This document shows positions 50,230 through 58,299 of a DNA stretch of 64,000 nucleotides, one piece after another. Where the stretch lies: assembly GCA_035605695.1 (NCBI GenBank), contig DATNGZ010000051.1:47157-111156 (forward strand), given 5' to 3'. Position 1 is the stretch's first letter; each line of letters begins with the position of its first letter. The notes below the pieces were generated by a model. That model made no database searches and had not been told where the DNA came from. It saw only the letters and a program-made list of their open reading frames with translations. The translations under genes were made by a program, and so were the position numbers. The DNA comes from VRUE01 sp035605695. Its GTDB lineage: Bacteria > Actinomycetota > Thermoleophilia > Solirubrobacterales > 70-9.

Positions 50230-50997
50230 GCGAGCTACAGCATTCCCCAGATACGATGGTTCGGGAGGCGGCAAGCCTGCTGTATCTGCTGGGTGGCATG
50301 ACGCCAAAGCACCTCGTCATCGTCGGTGGCCTGGTGCCTCCCCTTCTGGTGCCCGATTCACCGGATCCGCATGTCGGCAGCGCCGACATCGATCTTTCGC
50401 TTTCGGTCGCGATCACCGAGGGTGCTACGCGCGAGTACTACGAGTCGATCGAGAAAACGATCGATCCGTTCTTCGAGCCATTCGAGAGTGGGTTTCGCTG
50501 GCGCAAGAGGGATGGAGTCGCCGGCGTCCCCCTCCTGATCGACTTCCTTGGCCCAGAGGTGGAAGCAACGCCTCTCGACGATGGCACCCTCAAGCTCGAG
50601 GACGATACGGCGGGAGCAAACACCGGCACCCGGCTTCGTCCGTTTCCACTTGCCGCCGGGCGGTTGGTGGACGAGGACGCGGTGGCGACGAACCTGGAGG
50701 CCGTTGAGCTCGTCTACAGGCCTGACACCCAGGCCGATGTCGAGATTCGGCACGCGGGGCCAGTTGGCTTTCTGGCCTCCAAGGCCGATGCCGGCGTTCA
50801 AGGACCCCTACTTCCAGGACAGCGTGGCCAAGCTGCTGAAAGCGTTTCGCGGGCCGAGCTACGTCGGCCCGAGTGGATACGCCAGCGAAAAGAACTCGAG
50901 CTTGCGCCCGGGCGACGATCAATTTGACGAAGACCGAAACCGGGCCTTCGCGGCAGTTTCAGCCGTTATCGAGCTGCTGCGCGCGAACCTTTGGTAG
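50226..50997 (+). pseudogene. AbiEii-like nucleotidyltransferase, probable frameshift
   Basis: ATG 50226 overlaps the regulator's stop (ATGA). The N-terminal ~190 residues are a minimal nucleotidyltransferase fold with GGLVPPLLVP and SADIDLSLSV, the G-G...DxD pattern of AbiEii toxins. After KADA near 50795 the frame becomes Gln/Arg-rich and stops at 50927. The neighbouring frame carries a believable tail (FKDPYFQDSVAKLLKAFRGP, NRAFAAVSAVIELLRANLW) up to 50997. A one-base slip around 50795 would join them. The toxin is therefore probably inactive, or this is a sequencing error. The end overlaps the convergent thioredoxin-like gene by 32 bases. Confidence 0.55.
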
Positions 50998-51823
50998 AGG
51001 CGATCCCCGCCGCGAAGCTGACCGACCAGATGCGCATGCCGGCAGTGGGGATGACGCCGACCCGGTGGGGCTCGTGCCCGGGGTGCTCGGCGAGGGGGTA
51101 GAGGCCTGGATTGGTGACCACGACGGGATCGACCGGCTTGTTGTCGCGTTCGAGTCCGATCTCACCCTCGCCGTCGACGCTGATGTAGGCGCCGCCGGCG
51201 GCGTAGGGGATGTCGATCCGTTCGCCGTCGTTTTTCTGGCCCGCGATGAACGGCTTCTCCCAGGAGCCGCCGGGAAACAGCTCCTCGGTCGGCGGCATCA
51301 CCAGAGCCCCTGGCGCGTCGCTCGGGCGCAGCGGTTCCATCGGCTCCGGCAGGGAGCGCAGCGCGTCGAGCTCGCGCAGCTCCGCCTGGATCGCTTCCTC
51401 GGTGGCGCCGTATTCGCCCTCGCCGAAGTGGAACCAGCTCAGGGCCCCGCCAGTCGTCCAGAGGAAGAGGCTGGGCCAGCCCTCGCAGCCGTAGGCGTGC
51501 CAGAGCTGGCGCTCGGCGTCGATCGCGACCGGGAACTCGACCCCGAGGTCGCGCAGGCCCGCGCCGACGTTGAGCGGATCGGCGCCGAAGGGGAAGCGCG
51601 GTGACTGCACGCCGATCGTCCTCAGGCCGGCCTCGCGGTAGCGGCGGTCCCACTCGATCAGGTAGGGCAGCGTGCGCACGCTGTTGAGCTGGGCGTAGTC
51701 GAAGAAGTGGACCAGGACCGGACCCGCGGCGGTCAGCACCGGCATCGAACGCGGCTCCTCGCCGAGCCAGACGAGGCCTGCCGGCAGGTCGGGGGCGGCG
51801 ATGTTGTCCCGCTCCGGACGCAT
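50966..51823 (-). CDS. Thioredoxin-fold protein without CXXC
   Basis: A 285-aa protein from ATG 51823 (MRPERDNIAAPDLPAGLVWL); the frame is open much further upstream but only through antisense sequence. Residues ~30-150 match the redoxin/TlpA fold: VLVHFFDYAQLNSVRTLPYL, then VQSPRFPFG, and CEGWPSLFLW with the cis-Pro. The usual CXXC at the first helix is replaced by AQLNS, so disulfide exchange through that site is not possible. The C-terminal ~120 residues are beta-rich like the extra domain of DipZ/NHL-type thioredoxins. Function unknown. Confidence 0.7.
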   Translation of the reverse strand: MRPERDNIAAPDLPAGLVWLGEEPRSMPVLTAAGPVLVHFFDYAQLNSVRTLPYLIEWDRRYREAGLRTIGVQSPRFPFGADPLNVGAGLRDLGVEFPVAIDAERQLWHAYGCEGWPSLFLWTTGGALSWFHFGEGEYGATEEAIQAELRELDALRSLPEPMEPLRPSDAPGALVMPPTEELFPGGSWEKPFIAGQKNDGERIDIPYAAGGAYISVDGEGEIGLERDNKPVDPVVVTNPGLYPLAEHPGHEPHRVGVIPTAGMRIWSVSFAAGIASTKGSRAAAR

Positions 51824-51880
51824 CCAGCGCAACGTTATTCGCTGGGGAGGAGGGCGGCTTTCCGATAGATTCTCAGAGCA

Positions 51881-52117
51881 ATGTTCGAGATTGCGCTGGC
51901 GCTCGTACCGCTGTTCCTGCTCGTCGTCGCGCTGCTGCTGGGGCACTATCCTGGCTGCGACGCGATCGTAAGGCTCTCGGGCCGGATCGCCCCGCGGCGC
52001 AGGTCGCGTGCGGCGAAGAGCAAGCCGCGCCCGCGCGCCCCGCGCTCCCACGCCGCCAGCGGCGGCCTTCTGATCGCCTTTGGCCTCGCCCAGCGCCCGC
52101 CCCCGCCGGCTCCCTAG
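51881..52117 (+). CDS. Hypothetical small membrane protein
   Basis: A 78-aa protein with one N-terminal hydrophobic helix (EIALALVPLFLLVVALLLGH) followed by a short loop with Cys, a very basic segment (RRRSRAAKSKPRPRAPRSH) and a Pro-rich end. It is divergent from the thioredoxin-like gene with 57 bases between starts. A hairpin follows 13 bases after the stop. Confidence 0.55.
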   Translation: MFEIALALVPLFLLVVALLLGHYPGCDAIVRLSGRIAPRRRSRAAKSKPRPRAPRSHAASGGLLIAFGLAQRPPPPAP

Positions 52118-52130
52118 CGAAACGGCAACG

Positions 52131-52173
52131 CCGCGACTATCCGGTCGCGGAAAGCGGCGCGGGCATTTGCCCG
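52131..52173 (+). promoter_or_regulatory. Two consecutive hairpins ahead of the cupredoxin gene
   Basis: CCGCGAC (52131-52137) pairs with GTCGCGG (52144-52150). CGGGCA (52160-52165) pairs with TGCCCG (52168-52173). The ribosome binding site AAAGGAG follows at 52181-52187, five bases before the ATG. The first stem may end the upstream transcript; the second could influence initiation. No known riboswitch class matches. Confidence 0.4.
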
Positions 52174-52192
52174 GCCAGGCAAAGGAGCAGAA

Positions 52193-52621
52193 ATGAACTC
52201 GAACGTCATGCGCGTAATAGCGGGGATCGGCGTAGTAGCCGTCGCGATCGTATTGCTGGTCGTCCTCAAGGACGACGACAAGAGCTCGAGCGACAAGGTG
52301 GACACGGTCGCGACCACGACCACGACGAATCCAGGCGACGACGGAAAGCCAAGCAAGCCAAGCATCCCCACGGTCGTGATCAAGAACGGCAAGCCGGTCG
52401 GCGGGATAACCGAGCTGACCTACAACGAGGGTGACCAGATTCGCTTCAAGGTGGACTCCGACGTCAGCGATGAGGTTCACGTTCACGGCTATGAACTGAT
52501 GAAGGACGTCGAGGCCGGTGGCTCGGTCAGCTTCGACTTCCCGGCCACGATTGAAGGTGTGTTCGAGGCCGAGCTGGAGGGTCGCAAGGAACAGATCATC
52601 GAGTTCACGGTCAACCCGTGA
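52193..52621 (+). CDS. Membrane-anchored cupredoxin-like protein
   Basis: A 142-aa protein. An N-terminal helix (MRVIAGIGVVAVAIVLLVVL) is followed by an acidic and Thr-rich linker and a ~90-residue beta sandwich. The end of the domain (DEVHVHGYELMKDVEAGGSV, then GVFEAELEGRKEQIIEFTV) is typical of single cupredoxin-like domains, with two His residues available for a metal but without the full Cys-His-Met copper set. It overlaps the following membrane protein gene by 4 bases (GTGA), so the two form a functional pair, probably in redox or metal handling. Confidence 0.7.
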   Translation: MNSNVMRVIAGIGVVAVAIVLLVVLKDDDKSSSDKVDTVATTTTTNPGDDGKPSKPSIPTVVIKNGKPVGGITELTYNEGDQIRFKVDSDVSDEVHVHGYELMKDVEAGGSVSFDFPATIEGVFEAELEGRKEQIIEFTVNP

Positions 52622-54015
52622 ACTTCGTACTGCCCCTGGCCCACGCGCTGGTCGCGCGCAAGGACCTGCCGATCCCGGCCTGGCTGTTCGCCTGGGGGGC
52701 GTCGATCGTCCTGATCGTCTCCTTCTTCGCGCTCTCCGCGGCCTGGCGCACCCCGCGCTTCGAGCAGGAACGCTGGCGCCCGCTCGGGGCCGGGCTCTCG
52801 CGGACGCTGCTGAGCGCGCCGGCGCAGGTCCTCTGCGGCCTGGCCGGCGTGTTCCTGCTCGGTTTCTCCATCTACGCCGGCCTGCACGGCACCGAAGCGC
52901 CCGACCGCAATTTCGCCCTCACCTTCATCTTCGTTACCGCCTGGCTCGGCCTGCCGCTGTTCAGCGTGATCTTCGGTGACGTATTCCGGCCATTCAATCC
53001 GTGGCGGGTGGTCGGGCGGACGATCGGCGGGGCGTTCTCGGCGATTGCGGGGCAGCGCCCGGCCCACCTCAACTACCCCGAGAGGCTGGGACGGTGGCCG
53101 GCCGCGATCGGGCTGCTCGCGGTCGTCTGGCTCGAGGTCGTCTACGGCTCCAGCGGCGGCGTCGCGGTCGGGCTCTCGCCCGACACCCTGGGCCTGGCGG
53201 CCCTCCTCTACAGCCTCTACACGCTGACGATGATGGCCCTCTTCGGGGTCGAGAAGTGGTGTCAGACGGGGGAGATCTTCTCCGTCTACTTCGGCATGTT
53301 CTCCCAGCTCGGCAGCTTCGGGATCAAGGACGGCCGCCTGGGCCGGCGGCTGCCGCTCTCGGCGTCCACGCACTGGGCGACCGTGCCCGGCTCGGCCGCG
53401 GTGGTGATCGCCTCGATCGCCTCGACCAGCTTCGACGGCGCCCAGGAGGGCGCCTTCAAGGGCGGGGTCAAGCAGACTTTCGAATGGCTTGCCGAAGCCG
53501 GCCTCAGCTTGACCACGTCGCTGCGGGTTACCGACACGATCTGGATGGCCCTCTGCTTCGTCGGGGTCGCCCTCGTCTACCTGATCGGGGTGCAAGGCAT
53601 GTCGACCGTGCGCGGCGCGCCGCCGCTGAAGAAACTGCGCACCGGCTTCGCCCACACGCTGATCCCGATCGCCTTCGCCTACCTGGTCGCTCACTACTTC
53701 AGCCTCTTCGTCTTCCAAGAGCAGGCGCAGTTCACCTACCTGCTCTCCGATCCGCTCGGTACGGCCACGACCGACCTCTTCGGCACCGCGTCGAGCGGGA
53801 TCGACTTCAAGCTGCTCAGCGCCAACGCGATTTGGTACGTACAGGTCGGGGCGCTGGTGGTCGGGCACGTTGTCGGCCTCACGCTTGCCCACGACCGGGC
53901 CACCGCCTACTGGGGCGACTACCGTCAGGCCGCCCGCTCCCAGTACTGGATGCTGGCGGTGATGGTGGCCTTCACCTGCTTCGGGCTCTACCTGCTCTCG
54001 GTGGCCAATGCCTGA
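52618..54015 (+). CDS. Polytopic membrane protein of the family often annotated as fenitrothion hydrolase
   Basis: A 465-aa integral membrane protein with about 10-11 hydrophobic segments (LFAWGASIVLIVSFFALSAA, VLCGLAGVFLLGFSIYAGLH, TFIFVTAWLGLPLFSVIFGD and others) starting at GTG 52618. The FRPFNPWRVVGR loop and HWATVPGSAAVVIASIASTSFDG are conserved-looking. Relatives in actinobacteria carry the name fenitrothion hydrolase, which I regard as a transferred label; no hydrolase motif is visible. Translational coupling to the cupredoxin-like gene suggests an electron or copper-related membrane complex. Confidence 0.65.
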   Translation: MNFVLPLAHALVARKDLPIPAWLFAWGASIVLIVSFFALSAAWRTPRFEQERWRPLGAGLSRTLLSAPAQVLCGLAGVFLLGFSIYAGLHGTEAPDRNFALTFIFVTAWLGLPLFSVIFGDVFRPFNPWRVVGRTIGGAFSAIAGQRPAHLNYPERLGRWPAAIGLLAVVWLEVVYGSSGGVAVGLSPDTLGLAALLYSLYTLTMMALFGVEKWCQTGEIFSVYFGMFSQLGSFGIKDGRLGRRLPLSASTHWATVPGSAAVVIASIASTSFDGAQEGAFKGGVKQTFEWLAEAGLSLTTSLRVTDTIWMALCFVGVALVYLIGVQGMSTVRGAPPLKKLRTGFAHTLIPIAFAYLVAHYFSLFVFQEQAQFTYLLSDPLGTATTDLFGTASSGIDFKLLSANAIWYVQVGALVVGHVVGLTLAHDRATAYWGDYRQAARSQYWMLAVMVAFTCFGLYLLSVANA

Positions 54016-54077
54016 GGACTCCGCTTTTTGCGAAGAGTGCGGATGAATGCGACGTTAAGCAGCGGTTTATTACCGAT

Positions 54078-54102
54078 GTAAACACTTTGAAAAGTGGTTT
54101 AC
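54078..54102. promoter_or_regulatory. Inverted repeat in an AT-richer gap
   Basis: GTAAACACTT and AAGTGGTTTAC form a 10-bp stem with one bulged G around TGAA. It lies after the membrane protein gene in a locally AT-rich stretch and may be an operator or a transcript-end hairpin. Confidence 0.35.
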
Positions 54103-54142
54103 TGGAGATGAGTCCATTACTTGACTCTCCCTCTCCTTGTTG

Positions 54143-54180
54143 CACCGGGGTCGCTGCTCGCAAGGCCGGCGGCCCCGGTG
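54143..54180 (+). terminator. GC-rich hairpin
   Basis: CACCGGGGTCGC (54143-54154) pairs with GCGGCCCCGGTG (54169-54180), 12 pairs including one G-T, around a 14-base loop. It probably ends the cupredoxin-membrane protein transcript, though no T-run follows. Confidence 0.45.
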
Positions 54181-54199
54181 TTACGGTCATACTTGGCAG

Positions 54200-54358
54200 G
54201 TGGCGCTTCTTCTACCCGTCGCCCATGTCGGCCACTGGCTCTGGGCGCTCTATTTGCCGCCGATCCTGATCGTGGCCGGCTCGATCCTCAGGACCACGTT
54301 CCGCGAGCGAAGGGAGAAAGACCGCGAGGCCGCCGGGGCGGCTAAAGAATCTCGCTGA
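54200..54358 (+). CDS. Small single-pass membrane protein, 52 aa
   Basis: GTG 54200 gives VALLLPVAHVGHWLWALYLP, then PILIVAGSILRTTFRERREK and an acidic/basic tail. The HVGHWLW followed by a hydrophobic helix and RERRE is a pattern I associate with small orphan membrane proteins of this group of actinobacteria. Too short for domain assignment. Its last 17 bases overlap the end of sufD on the other strand. Confidence 0.5.
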   Translation: MALLLPVAHVGHWLWALYLPPILIVAGSILRTTFRERREKDREAAGAAKESR

Positions 54359-55502
54359 GTCGGCGCTCAAGCGCCGCCGAGATCTCGTCGCGCACCGGGC
54401 CCTCGGCCAGCCTTTCGACCAACGACTCGAGGAAGCCTTCGATGATCAGCGACTTCGCCTCGGCCGGACCGAGGCCGCGGGAGGTCAGGTAGAAGAGCTG
54501 GTCGCGATCGATCTGGGCGATCGCCGCAGCGTGGGTGCAGCGGACGTCGTCGGCGAGGATCTCGAGGCCGGGGATCGCGTCAGCGTGGGCGTCTGTGGAG
54601 AGCAGCAGATTGCGGCTCTCCTGGAAGGCGTCGGTCTGCTGGGCGCCGGGGTCGACTTTGATCATGCCGCGCCAGACCGCGGTCGAACCGGCCGCCAGGA
54701 CGCCGCGGAAGGCGAGGTCAGAGTTGGTGTTCGGCGCGGCGTGCTCCTGGGTAGTGTCGTAATCGAGATGCTGGCCGGGCCCGCCGGCGTAACCGCCAGT
54801 GACCCGTGCCTCGGAGCCCGGGCCCGCCAGCTTCGTCTCCATCCGCACCTTGCCGCGGGCCGAGCCGAAGCCGAGGGCGGCCCAGTCGAGCCGGGCATCG
54901 CGCTCCACCTGGGCGCGCTGGGTGGCAAAGATCCAGGCCGACTCGGAGATGTCCTGGGTGTTGACGTAGCGCAGGGTCGCGGCCTGGCCGACGCTGAGCT
55001 CGACCACCGAGTTGAGCAGGGCGTCGATGTCGTCGTCGGGCGAGGACCAGTGCTCCCAGACCTCGGCCTCGGCGCCCTCCTCGAGCACGACCAGGGTGCG
55101 CCAGCCGATCGCGCTGCCGCTCTGCTCTAGCGGCACTTCGATCCGGATCGGTTCCGCAACCCGCACGCCGCGCGGCACGTGGATCAGCACTCCGTCGCGC
55201 CAACCAGCCTCGTTGCGAGCGACGAAGGGGTCCTCGCTCGGCACCAGTGAGCCGAGATGCTGGCGGACCAGGTCCTCGTGCGAGGCGGCTGCCTCGGCGA
55301 GCGGCAGGACCGTGACGCCCTCGGGCGCGCTGATCTCCGCCGCCGCGTTGGTCAACTCATAGGTGTCGATCTCCAGCCCGGCGAGGTCGGTGAATTCCCA
55401 GCCCTTCGCCTTCGAGTCGGGCAGGGGCAGGCTCTGCGCGAGAGAGGCGCCCTGACGGCGCCTCTCGGAAAGCCAGGCGGGCTCGACGGCTACCTCAGCC
55501 AA
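54342..55502 (-). CDS. sufD: Fe-S assembly scaffold subunit SufD
   Basis: A 386-aa beta-helix protein that forms the SufBC2D scaffold. The start is TTG 55502 with GGAGG six bases upstream, overlapping the sufB stop by 8 bases. The C-terminal half shows the family pattern: KVDPGAQQTDAFQESRNLLL, STDAHADAIPGLEILADDVR, CTHAAAIAQIDRDQLFYLTS and RGLGPAEAKSLIIEGFLESL. The Cys and His here correspond to the SufD residues important for cluster assembly with SufB. It is the last gene of the Rieske-sufB-sufD unit. Confidence 0.94.
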   Translation of the reverse strand: MAEVAVEPAWLSERRRQGASLAQSLPLPDSKAKGWEFTDLAGLEIDTYELTNAAAEISAPEGVTVLPLAEAAASHEDLVRQHLGSLVPSEDPFVARNEAGWRDGVLIHVPRGVRVAEPIRIEVPLEQSGSAIGWRTLVVLEEGAEAEVWEHWSSPDDDIDALLNSVVELSVGQAATLRYVNTQDISESAWIFATQRAQVERDARLDWAALGFGSARGKVRMETKLAGPGSEARVTGGYAGGPGQHLDYDTTQEHAAPNTNSDLAFRGVLAAGSTAVWRGMIKVDPGAQQTDAFQESRNLLLSTDAHADAIPGLEILADDVRCTHAAAIAQIDRDQLFYLTSRGLGPAEAKSLIIEGFLESLVERLAEGPVRDEISAALERRLSEIL

Positions 55503-56928
55503 TGCTTCCCTCCATCTGCAGTTCGATCAGCCGGTTGAGCTCGACCGCGTACTCCATCGGCAGCTCCTTCGTGACCGGCTCGATGAAGCCGTTGACGATC
55601 ATCTTCGAGGCCTCCTCCTCATCGAGGCCCCGGCTCTGCAGGTAGAAGAGCTGCTCGTCGCCAATCTTGGAGACGGTCGCCTCGTGGCCGACGTCGGCGT
55701 CGTTCTCGTCGATGCGAATCGTCGGGTAAGTGTCCGAGCGCGAGTCCTCGTCGAGCAGCAGCGCGTCGCAGACGACCTTCGAGCGCGACTCGGTCGCCCC
55801 GTCGGCGATCTCGAGCAGGCCGCGGTAGGTCGCCCGGCCGCCGTCCTTGGAGATCGACTTGGAGAAGATCGAGGACGAGGTGCGCGGCGCCGCGTGGATG
55901 ATCTTGCCGCCGGCGTCCTGGTGCTGGCCGTCGCCGGCGAAGGCGATCGAGAGGATCTCGCCATGGGCTTCGGGCCCGAGCAGGTAGATCGAGGGGTACT
56001 TCATCGTCAGCTTCGAGCCGAGGTTGCAGTCGACCCACTCCATCGTCGCCTTCTCGTGGGCGACGGCGCGCTTGGTGACGAGGTTGAAGACGTTCTGCGA
56101 CCAGTTCTGCACGGTCGTGTAGCGGACCCGCGAGCTCGGCTTGGCGCAGATCTCGACCACCGCCGAGTGCAGCGAGTCGCTGGAGTAAACCGGCGCCGTG
56201 CAGCCCTCGATGTAATGGACGTCGGCGCCCTCCTCGCAGATGATCAGCGTGCGCTCGAACTGGCCCATGTTCTCGGTGTTGATCCGGAAGTAGGCCTGCA
56301 GCGGCATCTCGACCTTGACCCCGGCCGGCACGTAGACGAAGGAGCCGCCCGACCAGACCGCGGAGTTGAGCGCCGCCAGCTTGTTGTCGTTGGCGGGGAT
56401 GATCGTCGCCCAGTACTCGCGGACCAGGTCCTCGTGCTCGCGCAGCGCCGTGTCCATGTCGGTGAAGATCACGCCCTGGGCCTCAAGCTTCTCGTTGACC
56501 TGGTGGTAGACGACCTCGGACTCGTACTGGGCGCCGACCCCGGAGAGGAATTTGCGCTCCGCCTCGGGGATGCCGAGCCGGTCGAAAGTGTTCTTGATGT
56601 CCTCGGGGACCTCGCTCCAGTCGCGGCTGTTCTTCTCCGAAGCGCGGACGAAGTAGTGGATGTCGTCGAAGTCGATCTGATCGAGGTCGCCGCCCCATTT
56701 CGGGGTTGGGCGCGAGTAGAAGTGCTCCAGCGCCTTGAGGCGGAAGTCACGCATCCACTGCGGCTCGTCCTTGTAGTCGGAAATCGATTCGACGATCTCG
56801 CGCGAGAGGCCCTTGGGCGCCTTGTAGGCGTAGCCCGACTCGGAATCGTGGAAGCCGAACTTCTCCTTGTAGTCGGCGTTGATGCCGGCCAGCTCTCTCT
56901 TCTCTGCGACGACCTCGGGTGTGGCCAT
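55495..56928 (-). CDS. sufB: Fe-S assembly scaffold subunit SufB
   Basis: A 477-aa scaffold protein on which the SUF cluster is built. KEKFGFHDSESGYAYKAPKG, the HYIEGCTAPVYSSDSLHSAV segment with its conserved Cys, YTTVQNWSQNVFNLVTKRA and EDSRSDTYPTIRIDENDADV are family signatures, the latter with the conserved Glu. GGAGGT lies upstream at a rather long 12-base spacing from ATG 56928. It is separated from the Rieske gene by three bases and overlaps sufD, so the three are one operon. Confidence 0.96.
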   Translation of the reverse strand: MATPEVVAEKRELAGINADYKEKFGFHDSESGYAYKAPKGLSREIVESISDYKDEPQWMRDFRLKALEHFYSRPTPKWGGDLDQIDFDDIHYFVRASEKNSRDWSEVPEDIKNTFDRLGIPEAERKFLSGVGAQYESEVVYHQVNEKLEAQGVIFTDMDTALREHEDLVREYWATIIPANDNKLAALNSAVWSGGSFVYVPAGVKVEMPLQAYFRINTENMGQFERTLIICEEGADVHYIEGCTAPVYSSDSLHSAVVEICAKPSSRVRYTTVQNWSQNVFNLVTKRAVAHEKATMEWVDCNLGSKLTMKYPSIYLLGPEAHGEILSIAFAGDGQHQDAGGKIIHAAPRTSSSIFSKSISKDGGRATYRGLLEIADGATESRSKVVCDALLLDEDSRSDTYPTIRIDENDADVGHEATVSKIGDEQLFYLQSRGLDEEEASKMIVNGFIEPVTKELPMEYAVELNRLIELQMEGSIG

Positions 56929-56931
56929 GGT

Positions 56932-57261
56932 CTAGGAGACCTCCAGGGTGATGGTGTCGTCCACGACGGCCGCCGTGAACGTCTGCACCGGGGCGAAAGC
57001 TGGGAGCGTCTTCGGCCTGCCGGTGGCCAGGTCGAAGAGGGAGCCGTGACGGGGGCACTCGACCGTGCAGGTCGCCGGGTCGAACTCGCCCTCGGCAAGC
57101 GGCCCGTCGTCATGGGAGCAGCGATCCTCGATCGCGTAGAGCGTTCCCTCGCAGTTGAAGACGCCGATCTTGATCCCGTCGTGCTCGACCAGGCGCATAG
57201 CTCCGGGCGGCAGCTCGGCGGCAGGGCAGACGGAGATGAATGTTCCAGCGGTATCTGGCAA
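56932..57261 (-). CDS. Rieske-type [2Fe-2S] ferredoxin in the SUF operon
   Basis: A 109-aa soluble Rieske protein. CSHDDG supplies C-x-H and CPRHGSLFD the C-x2-H cluster ligands. The rest (MRLVEHDGIKIGVFNCEGTL, YAIEDRC) matches ferredoxin subunits of dioxygenases and nitrite-reductase-like small subunits. The start is TTG 57261 with GGGAG further upstream; no ATG alternative exists before the ligands. Its position ahead of sufB in actinobacterial SUF operons suggests it supplies electrons or acts as an early client. The shared regulatory motif lies at 57306-57325. Confidence 0.85.
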   Translation of the reverse strand: MPDTAGTFISVCPAAELPPGAMRLVEHDGIKIGVFNCEGTLYAIEDRCSHDDGPLAEGEFDPATCTVECPRHGSLFDLATGRPKTLPAFAPVQTFTAAVVDDTITLEVS

Positions 57262-57305
57262 GGGATTGAACGCTCCCGCGGGTTGGTTAGTGCGGGTTGA
57301 GACTT

Positions 57306-57325
57306 AATCCTACTTCTACGGTCGG
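57306..57325 (-). promoter_or_regulatory. Candidate Rrf2 site/promoter of the Rieske-sufBD operon
   Basis: AATCCTACTTCTACGGTCGG matches the motif before the Rrf2 gene (62203-62222) at 16 of 20 positions; the four mismatches are contiguous in the centre. Read on the minus strand it contains TAGGAT, a good -10 box, so a bound repressor would cover the promoter. Confidence 0.6.
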
Positions 57326-57433
57326 ATTTTAGCGATAGGGCCGGTCCGGCCCCGGCACCGTAACAAGCCTTTGACCCGCATTCAGGTTGGGATGAAAGGA
57401 TCGGCGGACGAACTTCGACGATTGGAGGACCGC

Positions 57434-58234
57434 ATGAGCGAGAGAACGAGCTACGCACCTGGAACCCCGTGCTGGGTCGATCTCGGCTCACCAGACCTCG
57501 ACGCGTCGGTCGAGTTCTACGCGGCGCTGTTTGGCTGGGAGGTGCCGGCGAGCGAAAACGTCGAGCAGACCGGTGGCTACCGGCGGGCGACGAAGAACGG
57601 GGCGGACGTCGCCGGGATGATGCCGCTGATGCAGGAGGGCCAGCCGCCCGCCTGGAGCAGCTACGTCTCGGTTGCCGACGCCGATGCCACCGCGGCCGCG
57701 GTCAAGCAGGCGGGTGGCAGCGTGATCGCGGAGCCGATGGATGTGATGGAGCTGGGCCGGATGGCGGTCTTCGCTGATCCCACCGGCGCGGTCTTCGGGA
57801 TCTGGCAGCCAGGCACGTTCCTCGGCGCCGGCTTGGTCAATGAGCCCGGCGCCCTCGCCTGGAACGAACTCAACACGCGCGATCTCGGGGCCGCCAAGGC
57901 CTTCTACGGCGCTGTCTTCGGTTGGGACTTCGAGGAAGTGAAGATGGGGGAGAACGAGAGCTACACGACGATCTCCCTCGACGGCAACCCGGTCGGCGGG
58001 ATCCTCGACATGGGCGAGCGCGGCGTGCCCGAGGAGATCCCCGCTCACTGGCTGGCCTACTTCGCGGTCGAGGATGCCGATGCGACCGTGGCCCAGGCGA
58101 CGGAGCTGGGGGGCGGCCTGATGATGGGGCCGATCGACCTCCCGGTCGGACGCTTCGCGATTCTCACCGACCCGCACGGCGCCGCCTTCGCGGTAATCGC
58201 ACTCAGCGAGAACGCCCCACCGGCAAGCGCCTAG
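57434..58234 (+). CDS. Two-domain VOC (glyoxalase/bleomycin-resistance-like) protein
   Basis: A 266-aa protein from ATG 57434 with GGAGG at 57424-57428. It is a tandem duplication of the vicinal oxygen chelate fold: domain 1 begins CWVDLGSPDLDASVEFYAAL and ends AVFADPTGAVFGIWQPG; domain 2 begins AWNELNTRDLGAAKAFYGAV and ends AILTDPHGAAFAVIAL. This layout is common among actinobacterial proteins linked to antibiotic or hydroxylation functions; the substrate is unknown. It interrupts the SUF genes on the opposite strand. Confidence 0.85.
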   Translation: MSERTSYAPGTPCWVDLGSPDLDASVEFYAALFGWEVPASENVEQTGGYRRATKNGADVAGMMPLMQEGQPPAWSSYVSVADADATAAAVKQAGGSVIAEPMDVMELGRMAVFADPTGAVFGIWQPGTFLGAGLVNEPGALAWNELNTRDLGAAKAFYGAVFGWDFEEVKMGENESYTTISLDGNPVGGILDMGERGVPEEIPAHWLAYFAVEDADATVAQATELGGGLMMGPIDLPVGRFAILTDPHGAAFAVIALSENAPPASA

Positions 58235-58242
58235 AGCAGTCG

Positions 58243-58288
58243 CGCATCCGACATTGACCACACCCCAGTGGGGTGAATGTCGGATGCG
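58243..58288. terminator. Strong bidirectional hairpin between VOC and sufU genes
   Basis: CGCATCCGACATT (58243-58255) pairs with 58276-58288; above a 5-base bulge, CACCCC pairs with GGGGTG closing an AGT loop. It follows both convergent stop codons and is likely to stop transcription from either side. The sequence is unrelated to the family A and B repeats. Confidence 0.65.
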
Positions 58289-58299
58289 TCGACCGGTGC

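Noticed and set aside
51824..52486. N-terminal extension of the thioredoxin-like gene
   Set aside because: Antisense to two plus-strand genes, with frame composition unlike a protein; ATG 51823 fits the fold.
55684..57300. A 538-codon open frame on the plus strand antisense to sufB
   Set aside because: Composition is Val/Asp/Leu/Arg repeats typical of the antisense of GC-rich genes; sufB on the other strand is unmistakable.
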